Below are positions 22,626 through 35,016 of a stretch of DNA of 64,000 bases, in pieces (the first letter of the stretch is position 1; the number at the start of each line of letters is the position of its first letter). The translations under genes were made by a program, and so were the position numbers. Location of the stretch: positions 1,786,203 to 1,850,202 of the forward strand of contig OX419343.1 of the NCBI GenBank assembly GCA_948470475.1. The letters run 5' to 3'. The stretch comes from Galaxea fascicularis. Its lineage: Eukaryota; Cnidaria; Anthozoa; Scleractinia; Euphylliidae. The notes under the pieces were generated by a model, which was not told the DNA's origin, did not search any database, and saw only the letters and a list, made by a program, of their open reading frames with translations.

Positions 22626-24506
22626 TTTTCACTTTTAAATTACTTACTCCCCCTTTGACAGTCCTTTGTATTATCTGAAAAACAAAAATTTATATATAGA
22701 CACAGAGGTTAAACACTGTAGTTGAAAGAACACATGGTCTCTTAATGACTGTTACCCTAAAAACCAAATTAGAAGGGGAGAGACAGGCCTCTGGTCGCTG
22801 AGGAGCCAAGAAATGTTTTCATATTATGACAGTGGGACAGTATTCATCCTAGTTCATTGATTGGTTCTTCAAATGAAACAACATTTGTAGTTGGCTGACA
22901 AAAAGCATGGTTTCCCTACCAACGTGAAATAACAAATCTGACTGGCTTTGAAAAAGCGTGTTTTCCCAGGTGACAGCAAAGCACAAAAAGGAGATTCTGT
23001 GTTTGTGTGACCAGAGGCTATTTTCTCCTCTAGGCACTTTGCGCCTCATGGCTGCAGTTTTGCACAATAATTTTCCTTCTACAAACTAAAGAAATAACCT
23101 CTAGCACCCAGGGTAAATGACTGCGTCCCAAGTAAAAAATACAGTACAATTAATGCAAATTAAAACCAAATAAACCTTGGCAAGTGAAATAAATCAGGGA
23201 GCAAACCAACAGAATGAGAAAAAAATTATTGACAAATGAAGTCCAATTAATTTGTATCTATAAAGTGTGTTAGTGGTGATGAAACATTTAGATCAAACAC
23301 ATTGAATTCAAAAAAAAATTTTCACCTTCCTTGTATAGCAGCTTTGAATGCTTAACATACTGGAACTCTATAATATTCTATTATTATTATCATTACTATT
23401 TCCAATTACAATAGTAACATGAAACCTGATATCATATGAACGGTAATTAGTAGTGTAACTATATTTTTCTGACTTCCTTGTGAGACAATATCATTGTTAA
23501 GTATGTAACAGCAAGCACGGAAATTCTTGGCAGGACGGTAAGAAATAAAGTTCAGTTTACATTGAAAGTGCTACTGCATAGAAATACCATGAGCTAAGTT
23601 CGTCAATAATGAGAAGGGAGACCCAGTAAGTGAACATTTCAGAAACTGAGCAATTAAGTGAAGTTAACCTATGCAAACCATTCGCAATTTAGGTGCGCGC
23701 GTACGACATTCCGTGATTCGAAGATACGCTACTTCCGCTATAGCGAGGTTTCGCTCTCTTTTCAAAACACTGTTTACTGCCACTTAAAATTCCGATACCA
23801 CTCTTTGGACCAAATAAAGCTCTGAAAGTTCAGTACCGACGAAGTCTCACATTTCCTCTAAGAATCTCAAACTCCAATACGAGGCGCCTGTACAAACACG
23901 GTAACATGTCCATTGGTCACACTTTTTTATAGTTCTTCACCATTTCCTAACCAGGTATGCTACAATTCTTACCATGATGAAGCCGGGAAATGCGACTTCA
24001 TGTGTAACTCGTTGCTTAAATTACTCGGAAGAAGGGTGACAGGGAAACAGAAAGGTGGTCATTGTAACTGGGATCCCAAAGCTAACCAAACTTACTAATG
24101 CAAGGGAATGAACTCGGCGGTCGTCTTAAACTAAGTTATGTGCCTACGGTGGGAGGCGTGTGCTAACATGTACACTGTGATTAATTCTAGTGACAAAGCA
24201 AAAAGCTGCGACAAGAACACATTCAAAGTCTAAAGCTCGAACGGTGTACCAAGAACCTGAAATCTTATGTCACTGTGAGAACGGAAAGGTAGGTGCAAGA
24301 ACTCTCAAAGTGGTGTTACCTGTATCATACAAGCGTTAGGATGGTTTCGTGTGCGATAATTCTTAGTTATCACGCGATTCTTACCTTACCACTCAGCCTC
24401 TATAATATAGAGGTTCCATACTTTTCTAGGGAATACGTCAGTTACTGTTGGGAAACCCAAGATCTCCAAGAACTCCAAGAATATGAACGGTTGCCGGTTA
24501 ATCAAA

Positions 24507-24704
24507 ATGGCCGTAGAAATAGTAAGCGAGTCTCATGTCGTCACCACCCCTGATTATGACGTATTTCCTCACATCCAGTCCAACGCTGAGCCGCGCTTCT
24601 CGCGGAAAATCGACACGTATAGCGCATCAAATTTCCTATCTAGGTGGCCCTCCTATCCCGATAACCTGTTTGACGATTTGTACATTGAACAGAGAAGACG
24701 TTAA
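24507..24704 (+). CDS. Unrecognised small ORF, 65 residues (duplicate at 38151-38348)
   Basis: ATG in good context (caaaATGG), 65 residues, ending DLYIEQRRR. The composition looks protein-like, with no low complexity. A strong donor (gtaagtat) lies 25 bp after the stop at 24730. A short palindrome (cctctataatatagagg) lies about 95 bp upstream at 24397-24413. I recognise no family. It could be a chance ORF or a first exon. Low confidence. Confidence 0.2.
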   Translation: MAVEIVSESHVVTTPDYDVFPHIQSNAEPRFSRKIDTYSASNFLSRWPSYPDNLFDDLYIEQRRR

Positions 24705-25206
24705 GCTGCTTCTCCCTGCTAAAATTTAAGTAAGTATCGAGTCACGAGATGATCCCTGATGCGCCTAAGGGATACCAAAAGCTCCTCGTGTTGGGTTCAA
24801 CTCCTGACAGATCGACACCATATCCAGTTTCTTTTCCAAAGTGAACATCTGTATTGTTCTTTTGTTGTTGTTGTTTTTTGTTGTTGTTGTTGAAAAGGCC
24901 ACCAACTAGGCTCCCAATGTACAGGGCAGCAAAAGATAACGTTTATTTAACCGCTCCTCAGGGGCAAGAGCAACGGCTAAATGAAAGGTGCCGGCAGAGA
25001 ATCACCCTGCGGAGTTAACCAAGACCGTCGAAAATTCACACTCTTCTTCGAACGCAAGGGGACGAAACATTGCGTTTTCTTTCGAAACCAATCCACATCT
25101 TTTTTAACTTCCGTGTATTGATCAGTTTAACCCTTTCAATGGTTTTAAGGGTTTAAAAAAACCCTGCAGTTTTCCCTTTCTGTTCTCATTATTTCTCTTT
25201 GGTAAT

Positions 25207-25782
25207 ATAGTCAACTCTCTCATAGCGACCACTTCTCGTAACCAATCACTTTGTAAATAACCGTTTTCTTTCTCAGTCAAATATTGTTTCAAAAACTCTC
25301 TCATAAGCGATCACTACTCAAATTTCTTAAGCGACTGCGACCACTTTTAGGGCAGAAATTTGACGTATTCTTTTGTTTTCTGCTTCGACTACCCAAGATG
25401 ATCACGTTTGATCCTTAGAAAATCATTACTCAAATGTCACAAGTCCAGTTTTTAATATCACTGACCCGGAGTGCCGACAAATAATAATAGTTTGCATACA
25501 AAAAAGATTGATAGATCCGTAAGTAAACAGGAATTGTTAATGTGATACAAAAGTTTCAACAGGAGTATTATGATAAAATTTTCGAGATGTTATTAGATGT
25601 GAAATATGCCAGTGTTTTATCTAACTCTAAATTTCGCTAAAAAGGTGATATTTTTATGTAATAAGAGTTAATCAATTCAGTTTTGCTTTTATTTTGTTGA
25701 CTTTTCTCGTAAGCGCCCACCTCCCGCAAGTGCCACTTTGTCGTGCACCAAGAGTGGTCGCTTACGAGAGAGTTGACTGTAG
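25207..25782. mobile_element. Tc1/mariner-like MITE (duplicate at 38851-39426)
   Basis: Inverted ends 'tagtcaactctctcatagcg' and 'cgcttacgagagagttgact', bordered by TA. A second inner copy of the end sequence lies near 25295. No transposase is seen. Confidence 0.75.
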
Positions 25783-25969
25783 TTGAGAGAATTTGCTCAA
25801 GTTTAGAATCCGAGCAGTCCCTCATTTTTCTCGTGCGTTTCTCAAACCCCCCGAAGCAGATCACAGTTTCAGAAATGGCTTTCCGGGACTTTCGAGAAAC
25901 GGGCCCCCGGATAGAAGAGCGCGCGAAGCCCGCGAGGCCTACGCGAAAATTGCCTCGCGCGAGGACAGG

Positions 25970-26460
25970 GCAGGATGGCCGAGTGGTCTGGGGCGCTGGT
26001 AAGAGTCTTTATTCATAGTCAAGTAGTCACAACATACGTGTGGTTTTACATACATGACAAAGCAATCTTATTAATTTAAGATCAAGTACAATTAAATAAA
26101 ATTAAAAAGACACCTATTAATAAATGATGTCTTAAAGCGTTCTAGCGTTAAAGCAGGTAAAATAAAATCGTGTCCTCTGTTTCGCTAAAGTCTCTGTTTC
26201 TTAGGGGGTAATAGTTGGTAAAGAGGATGGGAAGGAGTATCCATGGTAGTGTTCCATAGTTTACAGTCTCGATTTCTGATAACTTCGGCCAAAAGCCCCG
26301 AAGCGGATCCCGGGTTTAAGTCCCGTTCTGACCACCCGCTGGTGTTGTTCTGGGTAAGTGCCTGGTTCAGCTCCTCGGTCATCCTTGTAAATAGCCAACT
26401 GGTCTGCCTCCCGCCAGTTGAGATTCTCACCCTGTTTGCTCAGCCCCACTAGCATTTGTG
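25970..26460 (+). mobile_element. tRNA-derived SINE interrupted by a LINE fragment (duplicate at 39614-40104)
   Basis: The SINE head (gcaggatggccgagtgg) stops at about 25999 and its B-box part resumes at about 26300 (gatcccgggtttaagtccc). The body then matches the intact SINE at 27632. The 280 bp between belongs to a minus-strand LINE 3' end. Confidence 0.7.
26000..26278 (-). mobile_element. LINE 3' fragment inside a SINE (duplicate at 39644-39922)
   Basis: The minus strand encodes pieces like HPLYQLLPPKKQR and LTLERFKTSFINRCLFN, with one in-frame stop between. They resemble the extreme C-terminus of CR1-like LINE ORF2 and are followed by AATAAAGACTCTTA at the 3' end. It is a dead 5'-truncated copy. 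Confidence 0.55.
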
Positions 26461-27059
26461 CTGAATAAACTGCCGAGGGTAAATAAAAGTCATTTATTAA
26501 TCAAGAGGAAAACTGAGGAAGTACAAAGATTACGCGTTGTTCTATCAATAAAAAATCTTGGAGATTTTCAACAATCAGACGCTCCACTCTCATCACTCAA
26601 GATAACAGTGATTGTGGTTCAGTTCAAAGATAGATAAATCAAACTCTGGAAGAACTATTAGTAGGAAAATGTGTTCCAACTGGATTTGGCGGAAGTTCAA
26701 CTTAAGTTTTCCGCTTACTAAAGACGTTCGCGAACACGTTAGACTGCGTGGCAGGCGTAAAAGGGGAGGAGGATGGAGAACGAGAGAAAAATGGGTCTTG
26801 GTGATATCACTCAAAAACTCCCTCGAAGAAAAGACAAATGAATTGGAATTCTCGAAAGGTTATGGAAGCTCTGAATCCTTTCGCATAAACCTTTTTTTAA
26901 ACTTTGCATAATGTTGGATCTAAACACATCAATAACTGTTCCACAATTTAAAAAAAATGGGATTTACTGTAATCGTTTTTTGTCACTTGGGGGGCATCTA
27001 ACAGGTTATATTGTTATGGTAAACTGTGTTAGCAAAATTTCTAAACTTTTTAACCATCC

Positions 27060-27481
27060 CAGGGCTTGAAATAACTATTGGGCAGGCGCTGGACACATTG
27101 TCCGGTCAAACGTGATTTTGCTCGGACATAGGCATTTTTGGCCGGACAAATTTAATCCATCTTAACTAGTTGCAATAGAGGCTCCATTTTGAGAGGAAAT
27201 GGGCGCGCAATCTTCAGCAGTTTACAACACGCACAGCAGTAGCCAATTTGCGGTCGCGACTGACAACAGGAAATGTCATCAATTTCACAAACAAAAGTCC
27301 CTCTAGTTAGTATCTTTTTTGGGAACATGATAAGATTGAATAAATTTCCATCATGATTGTCTCAAAATTGAATTTTCTTTGAAAGCCCAAATGACCGGAC
27401 ATGTCCGGTCATCCACGGATTTGCTCGGACAACGATTCTGACCGGACATTGTCAGTTGACCGGCCGTTATTTCAGGCCCTG
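27060..27481. mobile_element. hAT-like MITE, cagggcttgaaataac ends (duplicate at 40704-41125)
   Basis: Inverted ends (cagggcttgaaataac / gttatttcaggccctg) and subterminal 'gaccggacatgtccggtc' words suggest a non-autonomous hAT. I could not define a clean 8-bp target duplication. Confidence 0.75.
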
Positions 27482-27631
27482 CATCCTTCCTCCAAATATT
27501 ATCTACAAAGCGATACAAAAGGCCACAAAATTTGTTTTTGTGCACCAACATGGCCGCCGTGACGTCATGTGGAAACGATTAGGCATTTGTTTGATATCCC
27601 CGTGAGTGTGGTTATGTGTTTATGTTTGGAA

Positions 27632-27775
27632 GCAGGATGGCCGAGTGGTTAGGGCGCTGGATTTCAATACGGTGACCCGGGTTCAAATCCCGCTCTGGCC
27701 ACTAGCTGGTGTTGTTCCGGGTAAAATAGCCAACTGGTTTGCCTCCCGCCGGTTGGGATTCTTATCATGTTAAGT
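27632..27775 (+). mobile_element. tRNA-derived SINE (duplicate at 41276-41419)
   Basis: The head has a Leu/Ser-like A-box (gatggccgagtggttagg) and a B-box (gggttcaaatcccgctctgg). It is followed by the body 'tagctggtgttgttccggg…gccggttgggattctta'. The tRNA fold is incomplete in the anticodon arm, so it is called a SINE and not a tRNA gene. Confidence 0.75.
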
Positions 27776-28530
27776 TTATTTGAATTATTTGTTTATTTGG
27801 ATTTAAGTGGAGTGCCTGTAAACTAGCTTGGATAGCTAAGTGCACTTCCACTATAAACACAGTATTTATGTAGTAACGATCCATCAAAGTGCTGGAGAGT
27901 GTTGGAATCCACACAAAGCATTGCTTGTTGGCTACAATTAAATCAGCTCTGGAATATTTGGAGAGCTGTCACTGACATATCTCAACTCTAAGAGACTGAA
28001 GGTGCCTCAGATGGCCCAAGTCTACAGTCACGTCATTTTACTGTTACCACTAACAATAATACAGAGGCACAAAGTGTGTCAAAAATGATTTTATTGAGAA
28101 GCAGGCTGCAACTAACTGAATACTGGCTCCCATTTGATGTGCAATTCAAGCATAGAAAGAAGTTTTCAATTAGCTTATGAAGAATTGGTATAATGCAAGG
28201 TCTCATGAACAAACTACTCCGACACATTTCAGCCACCACCACCAAGGCCTTTCAAACATAAGGGCTCTGAGTAGTTTTAGTAGAGAGCTGAAATCCACAG
28301 CTGACTAAAACAATCCCCAAAACTTAACTTAGCTTTAGTCTCTCTTCACAATTATGAAGCCTGTTTGCCATGAACTTTTGTTTGCACTTAGTAAACTGAC
28401 TACAATTCAAAGGTTACACGTGATCTCGCACATCTAGAGCATAACATCCATTACTGAAATATTTCCAGACAGAGAAGATGTTCAAAATTGAACCACGGAT
28501 TGAATTGTCATCAACCTTTCATCCATTCAT

Positions 28531-31230
28531 TCAAAATCCTCCCATCCCTCCCATGCCGCCCATTCCTCCCATACCCCCCATTCCTGCCATTCCAGCCATG
28601 TCAGCCTTCTCATCTTTGGGCATATCAACAATGACTGTCTCAGCAGTCGTCAGAAGTGAAGCCACACCTGCAGCATCTGTAATAGCTGTTCTAACTACCT
28701 TCGTGGGATCGATAATTCCACACTGGATCATGTCAACGTAAGTATTGTTCAGGGCATCATAACCATGGTTACCTTCCAAGGAAACAACCTGAAAATAACA
28801 AGAGGAATGAGAGGCAAGTTCGCCCAAACCCTCAGAAATTATTCAGTCTATAAATATCTGAATGTAAGTTGTACAAGAACATGAAACAGTAAGGTAACAG
28901 GACGGAGCTCAGGGAATAGTGTTCATTTAAAAGTACAGTCATGTAGGTGGGGAAGCTGCGAGTTACCAGAAATCTATACAAGCAAGTCAGGCACTGTCTG
29001 AACTGTGCCTCACAGCCACAAGCAATTAAATGCAGGTTTGCATACCTTTTCAACCACCAATGGTGCTTCTACACCAGCATTTTCTGCGATGGTCTGACAT
29101 GGTTTGCGAAGAGCTCGCCTCACAAGTTCAACTCCTTTTTGCTGGTCTTCATTACTTGTTGAAAGGTTCTCAAGGCTCTGAATGCATCTTAACAGTGCAA
29201 CACCTCCACCAGGGACAATGCCTTCCTCTACAGCAGCCCTTGTAGCATTAAGAGCATCATTGACACGATCCTTCTTCTCATTCACTTCTACTTCACTTGA
29301 GCCACCAATCTACAGAAAGTGTTTATCAAAAAGATGTTAATCATGGCTCCATGAAATTAACCAAATGAAGCCTGATATGGGCAGAGATGAAACAAAATTC
29401 ATGTTTTTCAAAACCAGTGAATTCAGGCATTGAAAACATAACAGCTTGATTTCTACAATGTTTTTGCACAATGGTCCTTGTTGGTTCTACACACCATGCA
29501 ATAAAATGGCATTAACACTTTGCAAGTTTGCACGCTGAACAAACTGGCTGACTTTTCCATTTTGCTGATGGCACCAAAAGTCAACATTTTATCCAGCAAA
29601 ACTGAATTCTCACCTTCAAGATAGCAACACCATCAGAAAGTCTCGCCAGTCTTTCATTTATTTTCTCTTTTTCGTATTCTGAAGTGGTGAGCTCCAGTTC
29701 TTCCCTGAGTTGTGTGCACCTCTTTTCAATTTCCTCCTTGTCTCCCTTGCCTTTGAGAAACAGGGTGTCATCTTTTGTGATTGACACCTCTCCAACTTCC
29801 CCAAGATCCTGAATTTGGATGTCTTCAATTTTGGTTTCTAATGCTTCATCTCCAAACACCATGCCTCCCATTGAAATGGCCATATCTTGAAGGGTATTTT
29901 TGCGATTATCGCCAAATCCTGGAGCCTTAACTGCAGCCACTTGAAGACCAACCTTAAGCCTAAACAATATAAAATAATTTTTTTTCCATAATTGATAAAA
30001 GTTTAAAATAATTATTTTTATCTGTCAAGGATCAATCTCGAGTTCCATGTTTTGTTTCTTTTCCGAGGAAGTTTTGACTCAACACCAACCACATAAAGTT
30101 GATATAATTTATTAGACTTCAAAACAACTACAAAGATTTTTGTTGTAGATTTTTAAAACATCTTTCTTTGTCTATAAAAGTTGAAAGCCAAAATCCAGTC
30201 CATGGATTGACCTGAACAACACTGATTTAGCATTCCTTTAATCAAAATCAAAATATTAATGATGGCATGTTTGAAGTTGTACTGTAGACAATCACTGCAG
30301 GTAAAACAAAAACTTCAAAATTGCATTAATATAGATAAATGAACACACAGGTAGTATTACATAGCTTGCAGAAGCGATCTATCACTTTAATGACAGTTGT
30401 GAAACCACAATTTGTGGCTTAAAAATTGCTTGAAAGTGGAAAGTGCTTAGCAGATGTCATTAGGCTTACCCCAAGTACTGAAAGAGTTATTTACCTGTTA
30501 AGCACAAGAGTCGTAAGTGCTTCACCATCAACATCTTCTGCCACAATAACAAGGGGTTTTCTGTGCCCATTGGCCAGTTCAAGGGCTGGAACAATCTGTT
30601 GAATGGATGAGATTTTCTTCTGGCAAAGCAGAACCAAACAATCCTGAAACTCAACCTTTTGTCCTACAAAAAAAGATAATGAGTTGGTTAACAAAAGCTT
30701 CAGTTTTATCAGAAGTGTGGTTTTGCTTATTTTGATACGGGTCTTAAAACTACAATACTGCACTTGACAATGACAGTGATTGTCCGCAATTACAAACACT
30801 ACTTGAGTAGTAGTGAAAACAAAGCCCCAAAAAATTCATGTTTGCACAGAGTCGAAAGCCATTACCTTTGCGATACTGGTGCAGTGCTCTACCAAATGAG
30901 CTTGCAAGCCAATTGGGAGACGGTCATTTTTTTTTGTGGGTTCATAACAAACCAGTGAGTGATAAAGAAACGAATGTGAAAATAATTTTTTTCAGGCTTT
31001 AGTTTCACAACTCCTCACATAGTGTTTACGACCACAACTATCACTTTCATCTTCATTCATTACTGCGAAGTTCAAATATATGATTTCATACATTCACATT
31101 AATTTAATACTGCAGTTCCTTCCACATTATCGTTACCTTTAGTGGTGTTGATAAAATATGGGGAGATGTAACCACGGTCAAACTTCATTCCCTCAATAAG
31201 CTCCAGTTCATCATGAAGAGTCTTACCATC
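28531..31230 (-). pseudogene. HSPD1: HSP60 3' half: exons 5-9 only (duplication remnant)
   Basis: Five HSP60 coding exons (31137-31230, 30495-30663, 29614-29959, 29046-29309, 28531-28788) are identical in reading to 44781-44874 through 42175-42432. They encode the region from [10 protein letters not shown] to the C-terminal GGM repeat tail. The exons for the mitochondrial targeting peptide and the ATP-binding GDGTTT region are absent because the duplication ended in intron 4. No exon is itself broken. The 3' UTR signal AATAAA (complement at 28090-28095) is retained. The nearest upstream promoter on this strand is that of the second WIP copy, so these exons could form the 3' part of a chimeric transcript. 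Confidence 0.88.
30770..30920 (-). mobile_element. tRNA-derived SINE in HSP60 intron (duplicate at 44414-44564)
   Basis: On the minus strand 'agctcatttggtagagcact' then 'gtaatggctttcgactc' is an A-box/B-box pair of a SINE head, followed by a body with 'gaattttttggggcttt'. Confidence 0.6.
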
Positions 31231-31571
31231 CTGCAAGAGAAAAACGTAGTCTATCTTACTTCTTGACACTAAAAATAACAGCTGTTGCTAATGCTACCCA
31301 TCAAATAGAATAAAGCCATTCCAGTGAAATGCTATTCCTTTACTTTTTTTTTTTCTTTTAATATTTTCTTGACTAACTTTTATATTACAATTCGTTTTCT
31401 GATTAGATTAATCACTGATAATCATAATCATCAAAATCATAATAAATAATAGATGCTGAAACTCCTACAGCAAAGAGGATTATGTTTGTTGCTTTTTATG
31501 GGCTGGGAAGAAACCAGAGTACCCAGAAGGAAACCTCTCAGGGCAAGAAATTAAACCCTGGCCACATTTGG

Positions 31572-31748
31572 CAGAGGTTTCATTAAGGTTCTGAGCAGAA
31601 AGGCAATAACTTTTCACAAGCAGGCAAATATGTTTCGATTTAACTTATTTATCACAAAAAATTGCCTTGATGTGCGCATGGCAGGTGGGCAAAACACTGT
31701 TTACCACTGGCCAATTTGCCTGGTGCCTGGCCTTTAATGAAACCTCTG
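31572..31748. mobile_element. MITE with cagaggtttcattaaggtt ends (duplicate at 45216-45392)
   Basis: Ends cagaggtttcattaagg and its inverse. It ends 29 bp from the duplication breakpoint. A related element is at 55730-55905. Confidence 0.85.
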
Positions 31749-32064
31749 ATTTGGTGAGAGGTGAGTGCTCTTTAACTGTTATCAACTTATGGCAATGATA
31801 TATATATACGCCGCGGGCTGTACTCGAGACAGAGGTCACAGTTTTTCCCAATACAGACCGACCAAGGCCGGTGAATAACATTTTTATTTACTGCTAAATT
31901 CTATTTTTAGAAGGTAGGGGAAACTATTAAGAAAAACTGGAAAAGTCATGTTTTTATTTTACACATTGTCTCATCAATGTGTCAACAAATGTACAATATA
32001 ATAAATTGGTCAGGAATATTTTTACACTGTGTGAAGTTTCACTTTCAAAAGTCAACAAAAAACA

Positions 32065-32219
32065 ATAGGCCATATTCGTATTCTTGATATTGAACTGGAT
32101 CTAGCATGAAGTGGAGGCTCTTGCGGGGGAATCTTTTCATATGTAAATGTATTCCCCCGCAAGAGCCTCCACTTCATGCTAGATCCAGTTCAATACCGAG
32201 AATACGAATATGGCCTATT
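32065..32219. mobile_element. Hairpin MITE (copy in unit 2)
   Basis: Duplicate of 18421-18575. Here it lies in the intron joining WIP exon 3 to HSP60 exon 5 in the predicted chimera. Confidence 0.9.
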
Positions 32220-33394
32220 AAGACAAATTGAAACTTCGCTCTTTCAATTCGCAACTTCACTCTGCGCTTAGCATAGTTGGTTACCATGACCATGGTCAGG
32301 AGATAGGAAAATACTGCCTGCTTCCGGAACCAATCAGATTGCAGGATTCTCAGGATACCGCCCGCTCACGATCAAAGAAATAAATAAAAAACATTATTTA
32401 CCTCCTGAGTTCATCACAGCCTCTGGTGGAGGTGGTGGGAGTGAGTTTCTAGTAGGTCCATTCATCATTGTATTAGAAGATCTGTTACTTGACGATGGCG
32501 GTGGTGGAGGTGGCAGCCCTGTTCTCTTTTCTGTGCCTCCCCTGGCTGGGGGTGGAGGTGGTGGGCCCAGCCCCCCTGAAGGTGGTGGAGGAGGTAAAGG
32601 AGCTGATCCTCGGCTGGGTGGAGGTCCACCACTTGTTCTCTTATTCATGGGAGGGGGTGGTGGGGGTGCTTGAGATGGTGGTCTTGAAGATGGTGGTGGA
32701 GGGGCTCTACTGGGGGGTGGAGGTGGTGGACCTCCTCTTGAGGGGGGAGGGGGTGGGGGTCCTCCTCTTGAGGGAGGCAGCTGTGGAGGTGGTTGCATGC
32801 TTGGGTTCGATCTTGAAGGAGGTGGCGGAGCAGGTGCTCTTGTAGCTGCAGACAATGAGGATGGTGGTGGTGGTGGAGGTGCATTTCCTCTTCCTGGTGG
32901 TGGAGGTGGGGGACCTTGTCTCATTGTAGATGGGGGCCGTGGTGCACCACCAGGTGGGGGAGCTGGTAATGGTCTTGATCCTTGTCCTGATGGGGGTGGT
33001 GGTAATGGCCGTGAGTTATCAGACGCTGATGGCTTGTTTACCATTGGATGTGGTGGTGGAGGAGCAAAACTGGGGGCTTTGCCCGGTGGGGTGGGGAGAG
33101 GCCTTGAATTACTGCTGGGAGGAGGTGCAAGTGGTGAACCAGAGTTATTGGGTGAAGGTGGTTTAAATCCTGGAGGTTTCATTGCTGGTCCTTTGGCACC
33201 TAAATAAAAATCAAGTAAACAGAGTTGTCCAATGGGAGAAATGCATATCTCTGCAATAAACACAAGTTAGTCAGGGTAGGTGAGGAGAGAAATGCTTTCA
33301 AAACTAAAGGACAGAAGACCAGAAACAGAAGAGAAAAGCAACAAGGTAATAAAGCCAGAAATGATGCCACAGAAATCGAGATGATTGTATTATA

Positions 33395-33659
33395 ATTGAA
33401 GGGCTGAGAGCACGACCGACCTTTGTCAAATTTTAGGTCGTTTTTTGATTCTGCTTGGACTTGTCCGAATTCTTGCATATGAACTGTAATTTGATTGTAA
33501 AACATTGTCCAATACAAACTCAGCCAAACTAAAAAAGTACTGGACAATGTTTTACAATCAAATTACAGTTTATATGCAGCAATTCGGACGAATCCGAGCA
33601 AAATCGAAAAACGACCTAGAATTCGACATACAGGTTGGTTATGCTCTCCGCCCTTCAAT
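33395..33659. mobile_element. MITE with about 115-bp inverted arms (unit 2)
   Basis: Duplicate of 19751-20015. Confidence 0.9.
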
Positions 33660-34775
33660 TTTTGAAACAACATTACCTTTACCAACTAGTAAACTCTTTC
33701 ACAAACCTTGTGGCTAACCAACAGTAAAATTCCCTGACTTTTCCCCAACATTTGGGTAGAATTTTGAATTTCCCTGCCTTGATGCACAATTCCCTGATCT
33801 TTTCTCCGAACTTGAAAAAATCTAGTTTCCCATTCTTTTTCCTAACTGTGGCACCTCGACAGAGTGGTAGTCAAAAGAACAAACCACATGATATAGAAAA
33901 CGATTAGGGCAAGTGCAGTACAGATAAATATTTAGAAATTTTGACAGACTTTACTGGGTTTGCTGTATGTCTGGTGTTTGCTGACGTCACCAGGCCAATT
34001 CAGTCAAGGTTGCCACACACTGGGATAGAAAAAAGTTCTGACTTTTCATTGAGACATAAAAAAAAAAGTATGGAAAAACATCTGTGCTAAGGCAGATGAT
34101 TTAAAGCTGGTTAAATGTTGAAAGTTCAAGGCAAGCATAACCATCAGCATCTATCTGTAAACATAGGTACCCACATTATACCTATACCTATGACTACATT
34201 ATCCCTGTTTACATGTGTGATGCAACATTGAACTCATAAGCAAAAGCACAAGAAAATGGAACTATTTTCTTGAGCTTGTGTTTCTGTTTGTGTCCTTGCA
34301 TACCTGTAACCAGACAGCTACGTCACTATGTAGTAGCACAAACACAAAGACAAACTCGTCATCCTAAATTTTGTTTTCAAAATAGGGAACATACCAACAG
34401 CATTCAACAAGCATGCATTTGTCACATCATGCATACAGTGTAGGTTAACTGCATGTACAACTTAACTGCCTTGTGCTGACGCTTACACTTGTTCATATAT
34501 AAATATGAGCAAAGGAAGCGCAAGGGAACCTTGACAAGGATTCCTTAACGCTTTCATTGATGTTATCTTGTACCTCCTGTTCCAGGTTTGCCTCTTTCTC
34601 CAGCTGATTTTAGTTTTGGCATTCCCCCAGCAAATAAACCACCAAGTCCCATGGGTGATGCACCCATACCACCACCACTCCCGCCACTGCTGCCACCACC
34701 GCCACCACCGCTTGGACTTGGTTTAACTAGGAAGAAAGAGTGTCAGTAATGTCAGTGAAAAGAAGGATACACACC

Positions 34776-35016
34776 AGGGCCCAGTTGTTCGAAAGGCGAT
34801 TAACATAATCCAGGATTAGCGTAAACTTTGGTTGCAGTTTTTAACTATTGGATGAAAGTTGTTTTCGCTGTTTTTTGTTTTTCAGGATTGACTTTCCCTA
34901 ATCTAAGATTTTGCAGAATATCGGCATTGAACAATGTTTGGGGACAGAGAAATAAGCTCCTTGATTAATTTTTAATCCTGGATTAGCGTTAATCAGCTTT
35001 CGAACAACTGGGCCCA
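34776..35016. mobile_element. MITE with gggcccagttgttcgaaag ends (unit 2)
   Basis: Duplicate of 21132-21372. Confidence 0.9.

Larger units (their letters stand above)
22700..28079. other. Region between WIP 5' end and truncated HSP60 3' end (duplicated at 36344-41723)
   Basis: Non-coding apart from one doubtful small ORF (24507-24704). It should hold the WIP promoter and 5' UTR; a CpG-richer patch with acttccg (ETS-like) lies near 23690-23760. The rest is repeats: (GTT)n at 24861-24892, a TA-flanked MITE, a nested SINE/LINE, a hAT-like element and a SINE. Confidence 0.5.
18134..31777. repeat. Tandem duplication, unit 1 (13,644 bp)
   Basis: This unit is repeated directly as 31778-45421, with a constant 13,644-bp offset at every feature compared, so no net insertions or deletions. 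The only base difference I found is 18621 T versus 32265 C. The left edge is in a WIP intron (…aaga|gttatcaact). It contains WIP exons 1-3, the WIP promoter region and HSP60 exons 5-9. Confidence 0.95.

Noticed and set aside
27632..27703. Functional tRNA gene
   Set aside because: A- and B-boxes are present but the anticodon arm does not pair properly and a SINE body follows. The same holds for the heads near 11032, 25970, 30920, 47160 and 62240.
28531..31230. A second complete HSP60 gene
   Set aside because: Exons 1-4 are missing upstream of 31230; WIP sequence begins there instead.
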